A DNA stretch of 64,000 nt from Ensifer sp. PDNC004 (lineage in GTDB: Bacteria; Pseudomonadota; Alphaproteobacteria; Rhizobiales; Rhizobiaceae). Position numbers and translations under genes: made by a program. Numbering within the stretch: position 1 is the stretch's first letter; each line of letters begins with the position of its first letter. Positions 63,331 through 64,000 of this stretch are shown here, in pieces. Below the pieces are notes generated by a model. The model saw only the letters and a program-made list of their open reading frames with translations, did not search any database and had not been told where the DNA came from. Location of the stretch: assembly GCF_016919405.1 (NCBI RefSeq), contig NZ_CP070354.1, positions 752,001 through 816,000 of the forward strand, given 5' to 3'.

Positions 63331-64000
63331 TTAGAACCTTGCGGTGAGGCCGACTGTGCCTGTCAGTGCATAGTTGGTGCCGAAGTGGCCAAGACCCGTG
63401 TTGATCTTGCCTTGGCCATGAAGCGCGTACTTGCCGTCGCCCCAGCTGTAGGTGCCGCCTAGCCCGATACCGGCCCAAAGATTATCCTGCTCCGCTGCAA
63501 GGCGAACGCCATCGACTTCGACGCTGTTTTGCGGCAGGAAATCATTGTAGAGATCGGCTATTGCGTAGGCGTGTAACCGGCTGGTCTCTCCGTTTTCGGC
63601 TCGCCAGGCATTCTCGTAGTCAGCAGAGATACCGAGACGGATCTTGAAATCGTCGCCCTCTTTCAGGGCGACGTTGGTGCCGAAAGCATCGGTGAATTGG
63701 CTGTAGTTGATCCCAGAATAGACTATCTGCGCCTGTGGCGTCACTCCCCAGTTGGCGTTCAGCGCGATCTTTTGGCCCGCTTCGACACCGAGTGCATAGC
63801 CGAAACCGCCATTTCCCGCGGTCAGGCCAATCGCCGCAGTCGAGGACTTGAGCGTGCTGTCGTACCACGTCAGGCTTGCTTGACTGTCGATGTAGAAGCC
63901 GTCGGTTCCATACCACGTCAGAGCGCCCCCCAAACCGTAGCCATCGGTTCTGATCGAGCCATTGCCGAAGATCGAGGAGACTTGCCCGGTGACATTGCCA
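63331..64000 (-). CDS. Autotransporter outer-membrane beta-barrel, N-terminus cut by the window edge
   Basis: The minus-strand frame is open at base 64000 and ends at 63331, giving at least 222 residues of a C-terminal autotransporter barrel: alternating amphipathic strands (LTWYGTDGFYIDSQASLTWY, WAGIGLGGTYSWGDGKYALH) and the terminal aromatic Phe (VGLTARF) needed for BAM insertion. The passenger domain lies outside the window. It exports or displays a surface protein. Confidence 0.88.
   Translation of the reverse strand, partial: GNVTGQVSSIFGNGSIRTDGYGLGGALTWYGTDGFYIDSQASLTWYDSTLKSSTAAIGLTAGNGGFGYALGVEAGQKIALNANWGVTPQAQIVYSGINYSQFTDAFGTNVALKEGDDFKIRLGISADYENAWRAENGETSRLHAYAIADLYNDFLPQNSVEVDGVRLAAEQDNLWAGIGLGGTYSWGDGKYALHGQGKINTGLGHFGTNYALTGTVGLTARF

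Noticed and set aside
1-64000. CRISPR arrays, rRNA and tRNA genes, replication origin
   Set aside because: No regularly spaced repeats of CRISPR type, no recognisable tRNA cloverleaf or rRNA sequence and no repABC-like genes were seen; a covariance search was not possible.

Overview
The window looks like a replicon segment from a rhizobial alphaproteobacterium (Rhizobiaceae-like). The grounds are high GC, a DUF982 and a DUF6481-type protein, a ROSE-like thermometer ahead of an hsp20 gene, a carboxynorspermidine synthase/decarboxylase pair, an RpoE-ChrR regulon, and abundant two-component signalling. Chromosome or plasmid cannot be decided from the sequence. No rRNA, tRNA or CRISPR array was recognised.

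Region 1 (1-16.4 kb) is the most unusual part. It is a RiPP-type (Nif11 leader) peptide locus. Four precursors share an 83-residue leader ending in SGG, three in tandem at 761-1912 and one at 15907-16215. Between them lies a complete NHLM-type export operon on the minus strand (9140 to 2123): TPR lipoprotein-size protein, FecR-domain protein, HlyD adaptor, C39 peptidase-ABC transporter, second ABC transporter, and a cyclic-nucleotide-binding-fold protein. Divergent from it are a CHASE2-adenylate cyclase and a metallo-beta-lactamase-fold hydrolase. An AraC regulator and a SulP-STAS transporter with its own cyclic-nucleotide-binding domain follow. No recognisable modification enzyme is present, and every core peptide has exactly one Cys. 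Four transcription units of this locus carry the same paired element, CATAG(T/C) repeated 20-21 bp apart, always in the sense orientation. This points to a shared regulator or sigma factor, and it ties the unknown gene cut by the left edge to the system.

Region 2 (16.4-24.6 kb) holds small stress-type genes: Crp/Fnr regulator, Hsp20 behind a ROSE-like hairpin, DUF982, CspA with a clear terminator, and small coiled-coil proteins. These are interspersed with decayed genes: PepSY membrane protein, HWE kinase, pRiA4b Orf3-like protein and FeS photolyase.

Region 3 (24.6-34 kb) is a singlet-oxygen/RpoE-ChrR regulon. It contains rpoE, chrR, a DUF1295-methyltransferase fusion, a membrane protein, DUF2147, DUF1365, a Cfa-type methyltransferase, hemH, DUF2177 and a flavin oxidoreductase. 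Four promoters with identical 15-bp spacing, TGA(T/A)CCG-N15-CGTA, can be read directly.

Region 4 (34-42 kb) is light and two-component signalling: a broken heme oxygenase, a hybrid kinase, a bacteriophytochrome, an HWE kinase and three single-domain receivers. Region 5 (42-53 kb) has the nspC/CASDH polyamine pair, an IS3 remnant, and a GlxA-type regulator divergent from a PotDABC-like importer with a proline-racemase-family enzyme. Region 6 (53-64 kb) has an HlyD/RbbA-like/ABC-2 exporter, general-stress genes, several scrambled pseudogenes (an inverted-split mgtC, a LysR-YihY chimera) and the C-terminus of an autotransporter cut by the right edge. At least ten gene remnants make this a region of marked gene turnover.
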